From Pseudomonas brenneri (GTDB taxonomy: Bacteria > Pseudomonadota > Gammaproteobacteria > Pseudomonadales > Pseudomonadaceae): a stretch of 64,000 nucleotides of DNA. The notes under the pieces were generated by a model. It searched no databases, had not been told where the DNA came from, and saw only the letters and a program-made list of their open reading frames with translations. The position numbers and the translations under genes are program-made. The stretch covers positions 1 through 64,000 of the forward strand of contig NZ_VFIL01000008.1 of assembly GCF_007858285.1 (NCBI RefSeq), in the 5' to 3' direction. Below, piece after piece: positions 47,965 to 55,361 of this stretch. Numbering within the stretch: position 1 is the first letter of the stretch; every line of letters starts with the position of its first letter.

Positions 47965-48387
47965 ATGGCCAAAGTTATTTTGAAGAAAAAAATCGACACC
48001 CAAATCAGCGCCCTGAGCGACGTTAAAACCTATGCTCGCAAGATCTGGTTGGCGGGTTTGGGGGCTTACGCGAAGGTCGGCAGTGAAGGCAGCGAGTACT
48101 TCAAGGATCTTGTGAAGACTGGTCAACATGTTGAAAGTAAAGGTAAAAAAGTTGTGAATGAACAACTTGATGCTGCCAACAGTCAGATTGATTACGTTAA
48201 GAGCAATGTCTCCAGCGTCAAGGGTCGCGTCGAAGTTCAACTGGATAAAGTCGAGAAGGCTTTTGACGCGCGTGTTGCAAGTGCCTTGAATCGAATCGGC
48301 ATTGCGTCTAAACATGACGTGGAGACACTCTCTGCTAAGCTCGATGAGCTAACGGCATTGCTCGAACGTGTCGCGCGTAAACACTAA
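47965..48387 (+). CDS. phaI: PHA granule-associated protein PhaI
   Basis: A 140-residue phasin coating medium-chain-length PHA granules. It is homologous to the N-terminal half of PhaF: VKTYARKIWLAGLGAYAKVG matches VEEYSRKIWLAGLGVYSKID. A long amphipathic/coiled helix follows (about 50-140: KVEKAFDARVASALNRIGIA, LSAKLDELTALLERVA). ATG 47965 has GTGAGGTG upstream; an in-frame start at 47926 lacks one. Transcribed with phaF 11 bases downstream. Confidence 0.93.
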   Translation: MAKVILKKKIDTQISALSDVKTYARKIWLAGLGAYAKVGSEGSEYFKDLVKTGQHVESKGKKVVNEQLDAANSQIDYVKSNVSSVKGRVEVQLDKVEKAFDARVASALNRIGIASKHDVETLSAKLDELTALLERVARKH

Positions 48388-48398
48388 GGAGACATCGG

Positions 48399-49349
48399 AT
48401 GGCTGTTAAAAAGACTACTCAGAAAGAAGGCAGCTCTTGGGTCGGGAAAGTTGAAGAATACTCCCGCAAGATCTGGCTGGCTGGTTTAGGCGTGTACTCG
48501 AAGATCGACAGTGACGGCAGCAAACTCTTCGAGACTTTGGTTAAAGACGGCGAGAAGGCCGAGAAGTTGACCAAGAGCACAGTGGGTAAACAAGTTACTG
48601 CGGCCAAGGCAACTGCCGGTTCGCGCATCAGTGATGCGAAGAAGCAGGTGTTGGGAACTTGGGGTGAGCTTGAAGGCGCACTCGACAAGCGCCTCAACAG
48701 TGCCATTTCGCGACTGGGCGTGCCTAGCCGTACTGAAGTGAAGGCACTGCACAGCAAGGTCGATACCCTGACCAAGCAAATCGAAAAACTGACCGGCGCT
48801 AAAGTTGCCCCAGTGAAAGCAGCTGCAAAACCGGCTGCCAAGCCGGCGGCGAAGACGGCTGCTGCCAAACCTGCGGCGAAAACCGTGGCCAAGCCTCTGG
48901 TCAAGGCCGCTGCCAAACCTGCCGCTAAACCTGCGGCCAAGGCAGTTGCCAAGCCAGCGGCGAAAACCGCAGCAGCCAAACCAGCAGCCAAGAAGCCTGT
49001 AGCGGCCAAAGCGGTAGCCAAACCTGCGGCCAAGCCAGCAGCGAAACCTGCCGCCAAGCCAGCGGCCAAAACGGCTGCCGCCAAACCGGCTGCCAAGCCA
49101 GTTGCAGCCAAACCAGCTGCCAAACCGGCCGCCGCAAAGCCAGCAGCCAAACCTGCGGCAGCCAAGCCGGCTGCAAAGCCAGCGGCGAAGAAACCCGCCG
49201 TAGCCAAGAAGCCAGCAGCGCCGAAGCCAGCGGTAGCGGCCAAGCCTGCAACCCCTATAGCCGCGACCAACTCGGCCACCGCGCCGACGTCCGCCGCAGC
49301 AACCTCGACTGTAACGCCGGCAACCCCGACGCCATCCAGTCAGTCCTGA
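48399..49349 (+). CDS. phaF: PHA granule-associated protein PhaF (phasin with histone-like tail)
   Basis: A 316-residue protein. The N-terminal phasin domain (about 1-135) has KIWLAGLGVYSKIDSDGSKL and a leucine-zipper-like coiled region LHSKVDTLTKQIEKLTG. The C-terminal region (about 140-285) consists of many AAKPA repeats resembling histone H1 and AlgP, ending in a Thr/Ser/Pro-rich tail. PhaF binds granules and DNA and distributes granules to daughter cells (literature, P. putida). The repeats are encoded by near-identical short DNA units, so copy number may vary. AAGGAG precedes the ATG. Confidence 0.94.
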   Translation: MAVKKTTQKEGSSWVGKVEEYSRKIWLAGLGVYSKIDSDGSKLFETLVKDGEKAEKLTKSTVGKQVTAAKATAGSRISDAKKQVLGTWGELEGALDKRLNSAISRLGVPSRTEVKALHSKVDTLTKQIEKLTGAKVAPVKAAAKPAAKPAAKTAAAKPAAKTVAKPLVKAAAKPAAKPAAKAVAKPAAKTAAAKPAAKKPVAAKAVAKPAAKPAAKPAAKPAAKTAAAKPAAKPVAAKPAAKPAAAKPAAKPAAAKPAAKPAAKKPAVAKKPAAPKPAVAAKPATPIAATNSATAPTSAAATSTVTPATPTPSSQS

Positions 49350-49363
49350 TCTGTTCGGGACAC

Positions 49364-49396
49364 AAAAATGCCCGGCCTTCAACGGTCGGGCATTTT
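49364..49396. terminator. Bidirectional terminator between phaF and phaD
   Basis: AAAAATGCCCGgCC / GGtCGGGCATTTTA hairpin with A/T tracts on both sides, 15 bases after the phaF stop and 34 before the end of phaD on the opposite strand. Confidence 0.9.
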
Positions 49397-49429
49397 ATTG
49401 GGGCTTGAGAACAGCCCGTTCCCACATTT

Positions 49430-50050
49430 TTACTCTGTGTCGTCCAGGTAGCGCAGAGCAAAACGCTCGGTCGCCAACCGCGCCGGCATCAGCAAGTGCG
49501 GCGCCACCAGCATCATCACTTGATACACCGCCACCCGCACCTCAGCCTCGCGATCAAGAATCCGCTGGTAATCCAGGGAGAACAGCAGGGTCATGGTGAT
49601 CTGCTCCACCAATTGCCCTAGCGCCTGGGTATCGCTGACCAACTGCCCCTCGGCCTTGAGCCTGGCCAACAGCGAAGCCAGTGTGCGCTTGAGCGCAGTC
49701 AGCAGGTGACGAATCCCCTTGGCCAGCTTGGGCAGGCGTCCGGCCAGGTTCGACAGGTCCTGGAACAGGAACCGATAGTGCGCCATGCGCTCGACGATCA
49801 GGTGCAGGAACAGCCAGTAATCCTCCGGCGCCAACTGCACATTTGCCGGTGGGTCGAGCAGCGGTGCCAGCTCCCCCTGGAAACGCTCGAACAGCCCCAG
49901 CACCAGCGGCTCCTTGCCGTGGAAGTGGTAATAGAGGTTGCCGGGGCTGATCCCCATTTCATTGGCCACCTCCATGGTTGAAACATTCGGCTCGCCCTTG
50001 TGGTTGAACAACTGCAGGGCACATTCAAGGATACGGTCGCGGGTTTTCAT
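49430..50050 (-). CDS. phaD: TetR-family regulator PhaD
   Basis: A 206-residue TetR-type regulator. The N-terminal helix-turn-helix is MKTRDRILECALQLFNHKGE, STMEVANEMGISPGNLYYHF, HGKEPLVLGLF; the helical ligand domain follows (about 60-206). In P. putida, PhaD is an activator of the phaC1 and phaI promoters responding to a PHA-pathway acyl-CoA (literature). It lies downstream of phaC2 in the phaC1-Z-C2-D cluster, 32 bases after the phaC2 stop on the same strand. Confidence 0.92.
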   Translation of the reverse strand: MKTRDRILECALQLFNHKGEPNVSTMEVANEMGISPGNLYYHFHGKEPLVLGLFERFQGELAPLLDPPANVQLAPEDYWLFLHLIVERMAHYRFLFQDLSNLAGRLPKLAKGIRHLLTALKRTLASLLARLKAEGQLVSDTQALGQLVEQITMTLLFSLDYQRILDREAEVRVAVYQVMMLVAPHLLMPARLATERFALRYLDDTE

Positions 50051-50082
50051 CCAGTCTTCTTAGTGGTCAATGGGCCAGGGTG

Positions 50083-51765
50083 TCAGCGAACCCGCACATA
50101 GGTGCCGGGCGCCGCCTCCATCGGTGGGTAGTTCTGGTTGCCCAGGGCTGTCAGGGTCTCGCGCTGCACCCCGGAGCGTTGCTGGATCCACGCCAGCCAT
50201 TGCGGCCACCAACTGCCCTCGACGTGGCTGGCGTCGTAGTACCAGGCGCGGGGGTCGCTGCTCAGCTTGAGGTTTTCGACAAAATTGGCCTTGGGGTTGC
50301 CCGGCGGGTTGAGGATGCTCTGGATATGCCCGCTGTTGGACAGTACGAAGCGTTTGTCGCCGCCCAGCAGCAAGGTCGAGCGGTAGACCGCGTCCCACGG
50401 CGTGATGTGATCGTTGATCCCGGCCACGCTGAAACTGTCGACCGTGACTTTCTGCAGGTCGATGGGGGTGCCGCACACCTCCAGGCCGCCGGGATGGCTC
50501 AGGGGGTTGTGCTTGAAGAAGTCCAGCAGATCGCCGTGCAAGGCCGCCGGCAAACGGGTGTTGTCATTGTTCCAGTACAGGATGTCGAACGCTGGCGGCT
50601 CCTTGCCCAGCAGGTAGTTGTTGATCCAGTAGTTCCAGATCAGGTCATTGGGGCGCATCCAGGCGAAGACCTTGGCCATGTCCCGGCCATCCAGCACCCC
50701 TTGTTGGTAGGAGCGGCGCTTGGCTGCCTCCAGGGTCTGTTCGTCGGCAAACAGCATGGCGGGGCTGTCGATCTGGCTGTCCAGCAGGCTCACCAGATAA
50801 GTGGCACTGGCCACGCGGCGTTGCTGGCGCTTGGCTTGCAGATGGCCTTGCAGGGCGGCGATGGTCAGGCCACCAGCGCAGGCGCCCATCAGGTTCACTT
50901 CGCGGGCGCCGGTAATCGCCCGGCAGATATTCAGCGCTTCTTCCAGCGCCGCCACATAGGTGGACAGGCCCCACTCGCGATGACGCACGTCCGGGTTGCG
51001 CCAACTGACCATAAACACTTGCAGGCCGTTCTTCAGGGCGTACTGCACGAAGCTATTGGTCGGGCTCAAATCGAAAATGTAGTACTTGTTGATTTGCGGC
51101 GGCACCACCAGCAGCGGCTTGGCGTACTGTTTTTCGCTCATGGGCTTGTACTGGATCAGCTCCAGCAGTTCATTGCGAAACACCACCGAACCGGGCGTGG
51201 TGGCGACGGTCTTGCCGACTTCGAAGGCTTGCTTGGTGACCTGGCGCGGCAGGCCATTGTTGTGCAGCAGGTCGTCGAACAGGTTGCTCACACCGCGCAC
51301 CACGCTGTTGCCGCCGGAATTGAGCAACTCCTTGATCGCCAGCGGGTTGAGCAGGGTATTGGACGGTGACACCGCATCGTTGAGCAACGAGAAGGCAAAG
51401 TGCGCACGGGCGCGGTCGTCGTCGCTCAGGTTGCTGTCGTCAATCCAGTGCTTGGTCTGTTTCTGCCAGCTCAAATAGGCTTGCAGGCTGCGTCGGTACA
51501 GCGGGTTGAGTTTCCAGGTGGGGTCGGCGAAGCGGCTGTCGTGGGGGTTGGGTTCATGCACGGTCTCACCCAGCAGCACCCGCCCCAGTTGCCCGCCCAG
51601 CGCCAGGGCATGGCGGGCGCTGTGCAGCGGGTTGCGCAGCCCATGGGCGGCGACGCTGCGCAGGGTCGACAGCAGGTCCCGGCCGCGCAGGCCGGTGATT
51701 GCACTTTGTGCATTGATGAACGCGGCGGGGGTCGGTGCCGGGATCTTCACGGGTCTGTCACGCAT
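50083..51765 (-). CDS. phaC2: Class II poly(3-hydroxyalkanoate) synthase PhaC2
   Basis: Polymerises medium-chain (R)-3-hydroxyacyl-CoA. A 560-residue alpha/beta-hydrolase-type synthase. The nucleophile Cys is in the lipase-like box NLMGACAGGLTIAALQGH (about residue 295), the Asp in VAGINDHITPWDA, and the His in LSNSGHIQSILNPPGNPKA. It is a clear paralogue of PhaC1 (same order of motifs; PDVRHREWGLSTYV versus PTKAQREWGLSTYI). ATG 51765 is preceded by AAGGAG. Confidence 0.96.
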   Translation of the reverse strand: MRDRPVKIPAPTPAAFINAQSAITGLRGRDLLSTLRSVAAHGLRNPLHSARHALALGGQLGRVLLGETVHEPNPHDSRFADPTWKLNPLYRRSLQAYLSWQKQTKHWIDDSNLSDDDRARAHFAFSLLNDAVSPSNTLLNPLAIKELLNSGGNSVVRGVSNLFDDLLHNNGLPRQVTKQAFEVGKTVATTPGSVVFRNELLELIQYKPMSEKQYAKPLLVVPPQINKYYIFDLSPTNSFVQYALKNGLQVFMVSWRNPDVRHREWGLSTYVAALEEALNICRAITGAREVNLMGACAGGLTIAALQGHLQAKRQQRRVASATYLVSLLDSQIDSPAMLFADEQTLEAAKRRSYQQGVLDGRDMAKVFAWMRPNDLIWNYWINNYLLGKEPPAFDILYWNNDNTRLPAALHGDLLDFFKHNPLSHPGGLEVCGTPIDLQKVTVDSFSVAGINDHITPWDAVYRSTLLLGGDKRFVLSNSGHIQSILNPPGNPKANFVENLKLSSDPRAWYYDASHVEGSWWPQWLAWIQQRSGVQRETLTALGNQNYPPMEAAPGTYVRVR

Positions 51766-51867
51766 GAGCCAACACTCCTTCGTCAATTCACAAGCAAGCA
51801 CACAAGTTCAGAACCATAGTCGGTTCTGGCCAAGTTGCGCGTAGGGGCCGTCCTGGCCCGGTACTGC

Positions 51868-52725
51868 TCAGGTGTTGCTATAGGGGGCCGGCTGCGGATG
51901 GATCACCGCGCGCAAGCGTTCTTCCTGGAGAAACTTCATGATGATCGGCGCGACTGCTTCGGCCCGGGTGATCAGGAACAGGTGGCCATCGTCGATGATG
52001 TGCAACTGTGCGTTGGGAATACGCCAGGCCAGCATGCGCATGTTGACCAGCGGGATCAGCGGGTCGTCGTCGCCGGCCAGCACCAGGGTCGGCTGCTTGA
52101 TCTTGTGCAGCCAATGAATGCTGGTCCAGCCAAGCCCGGCGAACAGTTGCCAGTAGTAACCCAGCTTGCCCGCCGAGCGCACTTTGCTCGCGTGTTCGGC
52201 GGCCAGCTTCGAATCCCGGCGGAACGAGCCGCCATAAATCATTGGCGCGATGCGCACCACGTGGGACGGTTGGATGTAGCGCCGGGGGCTGGCCATAAGC
52301 CACAACACTTTTGGCTTGCCCGGCACCATGAAGGCACCGGCAGCGGTGGCGGCCAGGATCAACTTCTTGCAGCGCTCCGGGTAGTCGTAGGCAAACTGCT
52401 GCGCCAGGGCGCCGCCCCAGGAAACTCCCACGGCATTGACCTGGCCATAGTCCAGGTAATCGAGCATGCGCGCGGTGAGTTTGGCCAGGCCGGGAAAACG
52501 ATAGGGCCGGCTGGGCGTCGAGGAACCACCGACACCCGGCACGTCAAAGGCAATCACTTCCAGGTCTGGGTCCAGGGCCTGGACGAACGGAAACACCAGC
52601 TCAAGGTTGGCGCCAATGCCGTTGAAAATCAGCAGCGGCGTCAAGTGAGACTTGCCCGGTCGTACCGCCGTGCGGATGGTCTGGCCATCCAGGTCGATGG
52701 TTCGGAAGATGAACGGTTGCGGCAT
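51868..52725 (-). CDS. phaZ: Intracellular mcl-PHA depolymerase PhaZ
   Basis: Releases 3-hydroxyalkanoate monomers from granules; intracellular, no signal peptide. A 285-residue alpha/beta-hydrolase: oxyanion region FNGIGANLELVFPF, nucleophile Ser in the box GVSWGGALAQQFAYDYP (about residue 102), Asp in VLAGDDDPLIPLVN and His in IIDDGHLFLI. It lies between the two synthases, the standard class II order. A REPIN separates it from phaC1. Confidence 0.95.
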   Translation of the reverse strand: MPQPFIFRTIDLDGQTIRTAVRPGKSHLTPLLIFNGIGANLELVFPFVQALDPDLEVIAFDVPGVGGSSTPSRPYRFPGLAKLTARMLDYLDYGQVNAVGVSWGGALAQQFAYDYPERCKKLILAATAAGAFMVPGKPKVLWLMASPRRYIQPSHVVRIAPMIYGGSFRRDSKLAAEHASKVRSAGKLGYYWQLFAGLGWTSIHWLHKIKQPTLVLAGDDDPLIPLVNMRMLAWRIPNAQLHIIDDGHLFLITRAEAVAPIIMKFLQEERLRAVIHPQPAPYSNT

Positions 52726-52765
52726 GCTCTAGCCCTGTGAAGTGTTACAGCTGGAATGCGGTCAA

Positions 52766-52855
52766 TGTAGGAGCTGGCTTGCCTGCGATAGCGGTGGGTC
52801 AGTCAGTACATGTGTTGGCTGACCCACCGCTATCGCAGGCAAGCCAGCTCCCACA
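52766..52855. repeat. REPIN between phaC1 and phaZ
   Basis: Arms TGTAGGAGCTGGCTTGCCTG and GCAGGCAAGCCAGCTCCCAC enclose GCGATAGCGGTGGGTCAG and its complement. Nearly the whole 90 bases are self-complementary. It may attenuate read-through from phaC1. Confidence 0.92.
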
Positions 52856-52890
52856 TTTGATTCCATTTCAATCACAAAAAAGTGTGTGCG

Positions 52891-54570
52891 TTATCTTTCG
52901 TGAACGTATGTACCCGGTGCAGCCTCTGCGGATGCGTAAGTCTTGTTACCCAAGCTCGTAGGCGCTTTCTTCAGCTTGCCCGAGCGCTCCCCCATCCAGC
53001 CCTGCCAGTGCAGCCACCATGAGTCGGTATGCTTGGTGGCATTTTCCTGCCAGTCCAAGGCCTTCTCGCCCATGCTCTCGCTGGTCTGGTAGCGCGCCTT
53101 TGGGTTGCCGGGCGGGTTGAGGATGCTCTGGATATGCCCGCTGCTGGACAGCACGAACTCGACCTTGCCGCCAAACAGTTGTGCCGACTTGTAACAGGAC
53201 TGCCACGGTGTGATGTGGTCGTTGGTGCCTGCCAGGGAGTAGATATCTGCCGTCACCTGCTTGAGGTCGATCGGTGTGCCGCACACTTCCAGGGCGCCTG
53301 CGCGCACCAGCGGGTTGTTCTTGAACAGCTCGATCAGGTCGCCGTGGAATGCCGCCGGCAAGCGCGTGGTGTCGTTGTTCCAGAACAGGATGTCGAACAC
53401 CGGCGGTTCGTTGCCCAGCAGGTAGTTGTTGACCCAGTAGTTCCAGATCAGGTCATTGGGGCGCATCCAGGCGAAGACCTTGGCCATGTCCCGGCCTTCC
53501 AGTACGCCGGCCTGATAGGAGTGGCGCTTGGCCGCTTCCAGGGTCTGCTCGTCGACGAACAGTGCCACCTGGGTGTCGAGGGTGGTGTCCAGCACGCTCA
53601 CCAGCAAGGTCAGGGCGTTGACCTTCTTCTCGCCCAGCGCCGCATAGTGGCCCAGCAGCGCAGTGCAGGTGATGCCGCCCGAGCAGGCGCCGAGCATGTT
53701 GATGTCCTTGCTGCCGGTAATCGCGGTCACCACATCGACCGCCTCTTTCAGCGCCTCGATATAGGTCGACAGGCCCCATTCGCGCTGGGCCTTGGTGGGG
53801 TTGCGCCAACTGACAATAAAGGTCTGCTGGTTGTTGCGCAGGCAGAAACGCGCCAGGCTTTTCTCCGGGCTCAGGTCGAATACATAAAACTTGTTGATCT
53901 GCGGGGGGACCACCAGCAGCGGGCGTTCGTGGACCTGTTCGGTGATCGGCTTGTACTGGATCAGTTCCAGCACGTCGTTGCGAAACACCACCGCACCCTC
54001 GCTGGTGCCCAGGCTCTTGCCCACTTCAAAGGCACCCATATTGACCTGGCTCGGCATGCCGCCGTTGTGGACCAGGTCCTTGGCCAGGTGCGAGAGGCCA
54101 TCGAGCAGGCTCTTGCCACCGGTTTCGAAGAAGCGTTTGACGGCGGCCGGGTTGGCGGCGCTGTTGGTCGGCGCCATGGCCTCGGTCATCAGGTTGATGA
54201 CGAAGTGCCCGCGGCTGATGTCCTGTTCCGACAGGTTGCTGTCACCGATCCAGTCGTGCAGCTCCTTGCGCCAGGCCAGATAGGTTTGCAGGTAGCGTTT
54301 GTAAAGCGGGTTCTGGCTCCAGGCCGGGTCGTTGAAGCGACGGTCATCGCTTTCAGGGGCAAGCTCGGATTTGCCGAATACCACATTCTTCAATTCGACG
54401 CCAAAGTGGGCGACGTGCTTGACGCTGTGCAGTGGTTGCTTGATGGCCTGGGTCAGCACCATCCGCGCAGAAGCCAATAAATCCTTTTTGCGTAACGCGA
54501 TGATCGGGTTCAGCCCCAGGGTGTTTTCCGAGGCCTGGCGTTTCAAGTCATCGTTATTCTTGTTACTCAT
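52891..54570 (-). CDS. phaC1: Class II poly(3-hydroxyalkanoate) synthase PhaC1
   Basis: The main mcl-PHA synthase, 559 residues. Nucleophile Cys in MLGACSGGITCTALLGH (about residue 296), Asp in LAGTNDHITPWQS, His in LSSSGHIQSILNPPGNPKA. The N-terminus MSNKNNDDLKRQASENTLGL is family-like. Its first codons (AGTAACAAGAAT) contain an AANAANAA Crc/Hfq motif. The upstream region carries a sigma-54 promoter and a perfect palindrome. First gene of phaC1-Z-C2-D. Confidence 0.97.
   Translation of the reverse strand: MSNKNNDDLKRQASENTLGLNPIIALRKKDLLASARMVLTQAIKQPLHSVKHVAHFGVELKNVVFGKSELAPESDDRRFNDPAWSQNPLYKRYLQTYLAWRKELHDWIGDSNLSEQDISRGHFVINLMTEAMAPTNSAANPAAVKRFFETGGKSLLDGLSHLAKDLVHNGGMPSQVNMGAFEVGKSLGTSEGAVVFRNDVLELIQYKPITEQVHERPLLVVPPQINKFYVFDLSPEKSLARFCLRNNQQTFIVSWRNPTKAQREWGLSTYIEALKEAVDVVTAITGSKDINMLGACSGGITCTALLGHYAALGEKKVNALTLLVSVLDTTLDTQVALFVDEQTLEAAKRHSYQAGVLEGRDMAKVFAWMRPNDLIWNYWVNNYLLGNEPPVFDILFWNNDTTRLPAAFHGDLIELFKNNPLVRAGALEVCGTPIDLKQVTADIYSLAGTNDHITPWQSCYKSAQLFGGKVEFVLSSSGHIQSILNPPGNPKARYQTSESMGEKALDWQENATKHTDSWWLHWQGWMGERSGKLKKAPTSLGNKTYASAEAAPGTYVHER
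54557..54564 (-). promoter_or_regulatory. Candidate Crc/Hfq CA motif within the first codons of phaC1
   Basis: On the mRNA strand AACAAGAA (codons 3-5) matches AANAANAA, 4 bases after the start codon. In P. putida, Crc inhibits phaC1 translation through a motif near the start (literature recalled). Motif and location agree. Confidence 0.6.
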
Positions 54571-54688
54571 CTACGACGCTCCATTGTCCGAAAGACGAGT
54601 ACCGGGTACCGCCGTGCACCCACTTATTCGATGCACAACTCAAGCCTGGTACTGCTGCTCGGGTGACCGTTGATACCGCATCGTCAAA

Positions 54689-54705
54689 TGCAGGGAACTT
54701 GCCAA
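54689..54705 (-). promoter_or_regulatory. Sigma-54 promoter upstream of phaC1
   Basis: On the minus strand TTGGCAAGTTCCCTGCA has GG and GC separated by exactly 10 bases. The predicted start point is about 107 bases before the phaC1 ATG. A -24/-12 promoter before phaC1 has been described in P. aeruginosa (literature recalled). Confidence 0.75.
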
Positions 54706-54743
54706 TCTCATTGGTTACCCGAGTTTAATTTTTTTCGCAAGCG

Positions 54744-54758
54744 GACCAATCGTTGGTC
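54744..54758. promoter_or_regulatory. Perfect palindrome upstream of the phaC1 promoter (candidate PhaD or other regulator site)
   Basis: GACCAATCGTTGGTC is a perfect 6+6 inverted repeat around TCG. It lies about 39 bases upstream of the sigma-54 -24 element in an AT-rich stretch, next to a possible sigma-70 -35 (TTGCGA). The 251-base gap 54571-54821 holds no gene. Which protein binds is inference. Confidence 0.5.
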
Positions 54759-54821
54759 ACACGACAGAGCATTCAAGCAGAGGAAATTAGAAAATGCTTA
54801 CTAATGAGCAGGAAGCCTGAG

Positions 54822-55199
54822 CTAGAGCATCAGCTTGACAATCGACTGACTCGGATCGCGGGTTTTTCCGGCGGCCTTGAGCTCGGCAAGATAATCGGCC
54901 CACAGCGCGTCCTGACGTACGGCGAGTTGGTAGAGGTAGTCCCAGGTGAACAGTCCGCTGTCATGACCGTCGTCGAAGGTCAATTTCAGTGCATATTGCC
55001 CGGCGGGTTCGATCTTGATCAGGCCAACATTGAGCTTGCCGTATTGCAGGATCGGATTGCCGTGGCCCTGGACCTCGGCGGAGGGAGAGTGCACCCGTAG
55101 CAGTTCAGCGCTCAGGTGATAGACCTCGTCCGGCCCGTAGGTCAGCGAGAGGGTCTTGGAGGCTTTGTGCAGGTTGATGGCGGTGGGCATTTTAGACAT
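54822..55199 (-). CDS. DUF971 family protein
   Basis: A 125-residue protein of the DUF971 (gamma-butyrobetaine hydroxylase-like N-terminal) family: INLHKASKTLSLTYGPDEVY, HLSAELLRVHSPSAEVQGHG, KIEPAGQYALKLTFDDGHDS, GLFTWDYLYQLAVRQDALW. The H/G/D pattern FDDGHDSGLFTWDYL is the family hallmark. The fold is related to a small domain in Fe-S and hydroxylase proteins; its role in bacteria is unsettled. Start is either ATG 55199 (MSKMPTA) or 55190. It follows hslU on the same strand across a REPIN. Confidence 0.9.
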   Translation of the reverse strand: MSKMPTAINLHKASKTLSLTYGPDEVYHLSAELLRVHSPSAEVQGHGNPILQYGKLNVGLIKIEPAGQYALKLTFDDGHDSGLFTWDYLYQLAVRQDALWADYLAELKAAGKTRDPSQSIVKLML

Positions 55200-55244
55200 T
55201 GGGGGAACCGCTCATGGATGATCCTGAAGGAACCGGCTTTAAAA

Positions 55245-55333
55245 TGTGGGAGCGGGCTTGCTCGCGAATGCGGTGGGTCAGTCACAGTTGCATAAACTGA
55301 CCCACCGCATTCGCGAGCAAGCCCGCTCCCACA
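55245..55333. repeat. REPIN between hslU and the DUF971 gene
   Basis: Arms TGTGGGAGCGGGCTTGCTCG and GCGAGCAAGCCCGCTCCCAC enclosing GCGGTGGGTCAGT and its complement. Nearly perfect, so it is a recent or well-maintained copy. Confidence 0.93.
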
Positions 55334-55361
55334 TTAAAGCAGAACGGTTCCTGTGTGAGGC

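Noticed and set aside
48419..49279. A long minus-strand frame opposite phaF encoding Ala/Gly/Leu repeats
   Set aside because: It is the reverse translation of the AAKPA repeats; phaF itself has a phasin domain, ribosome site and operon context.
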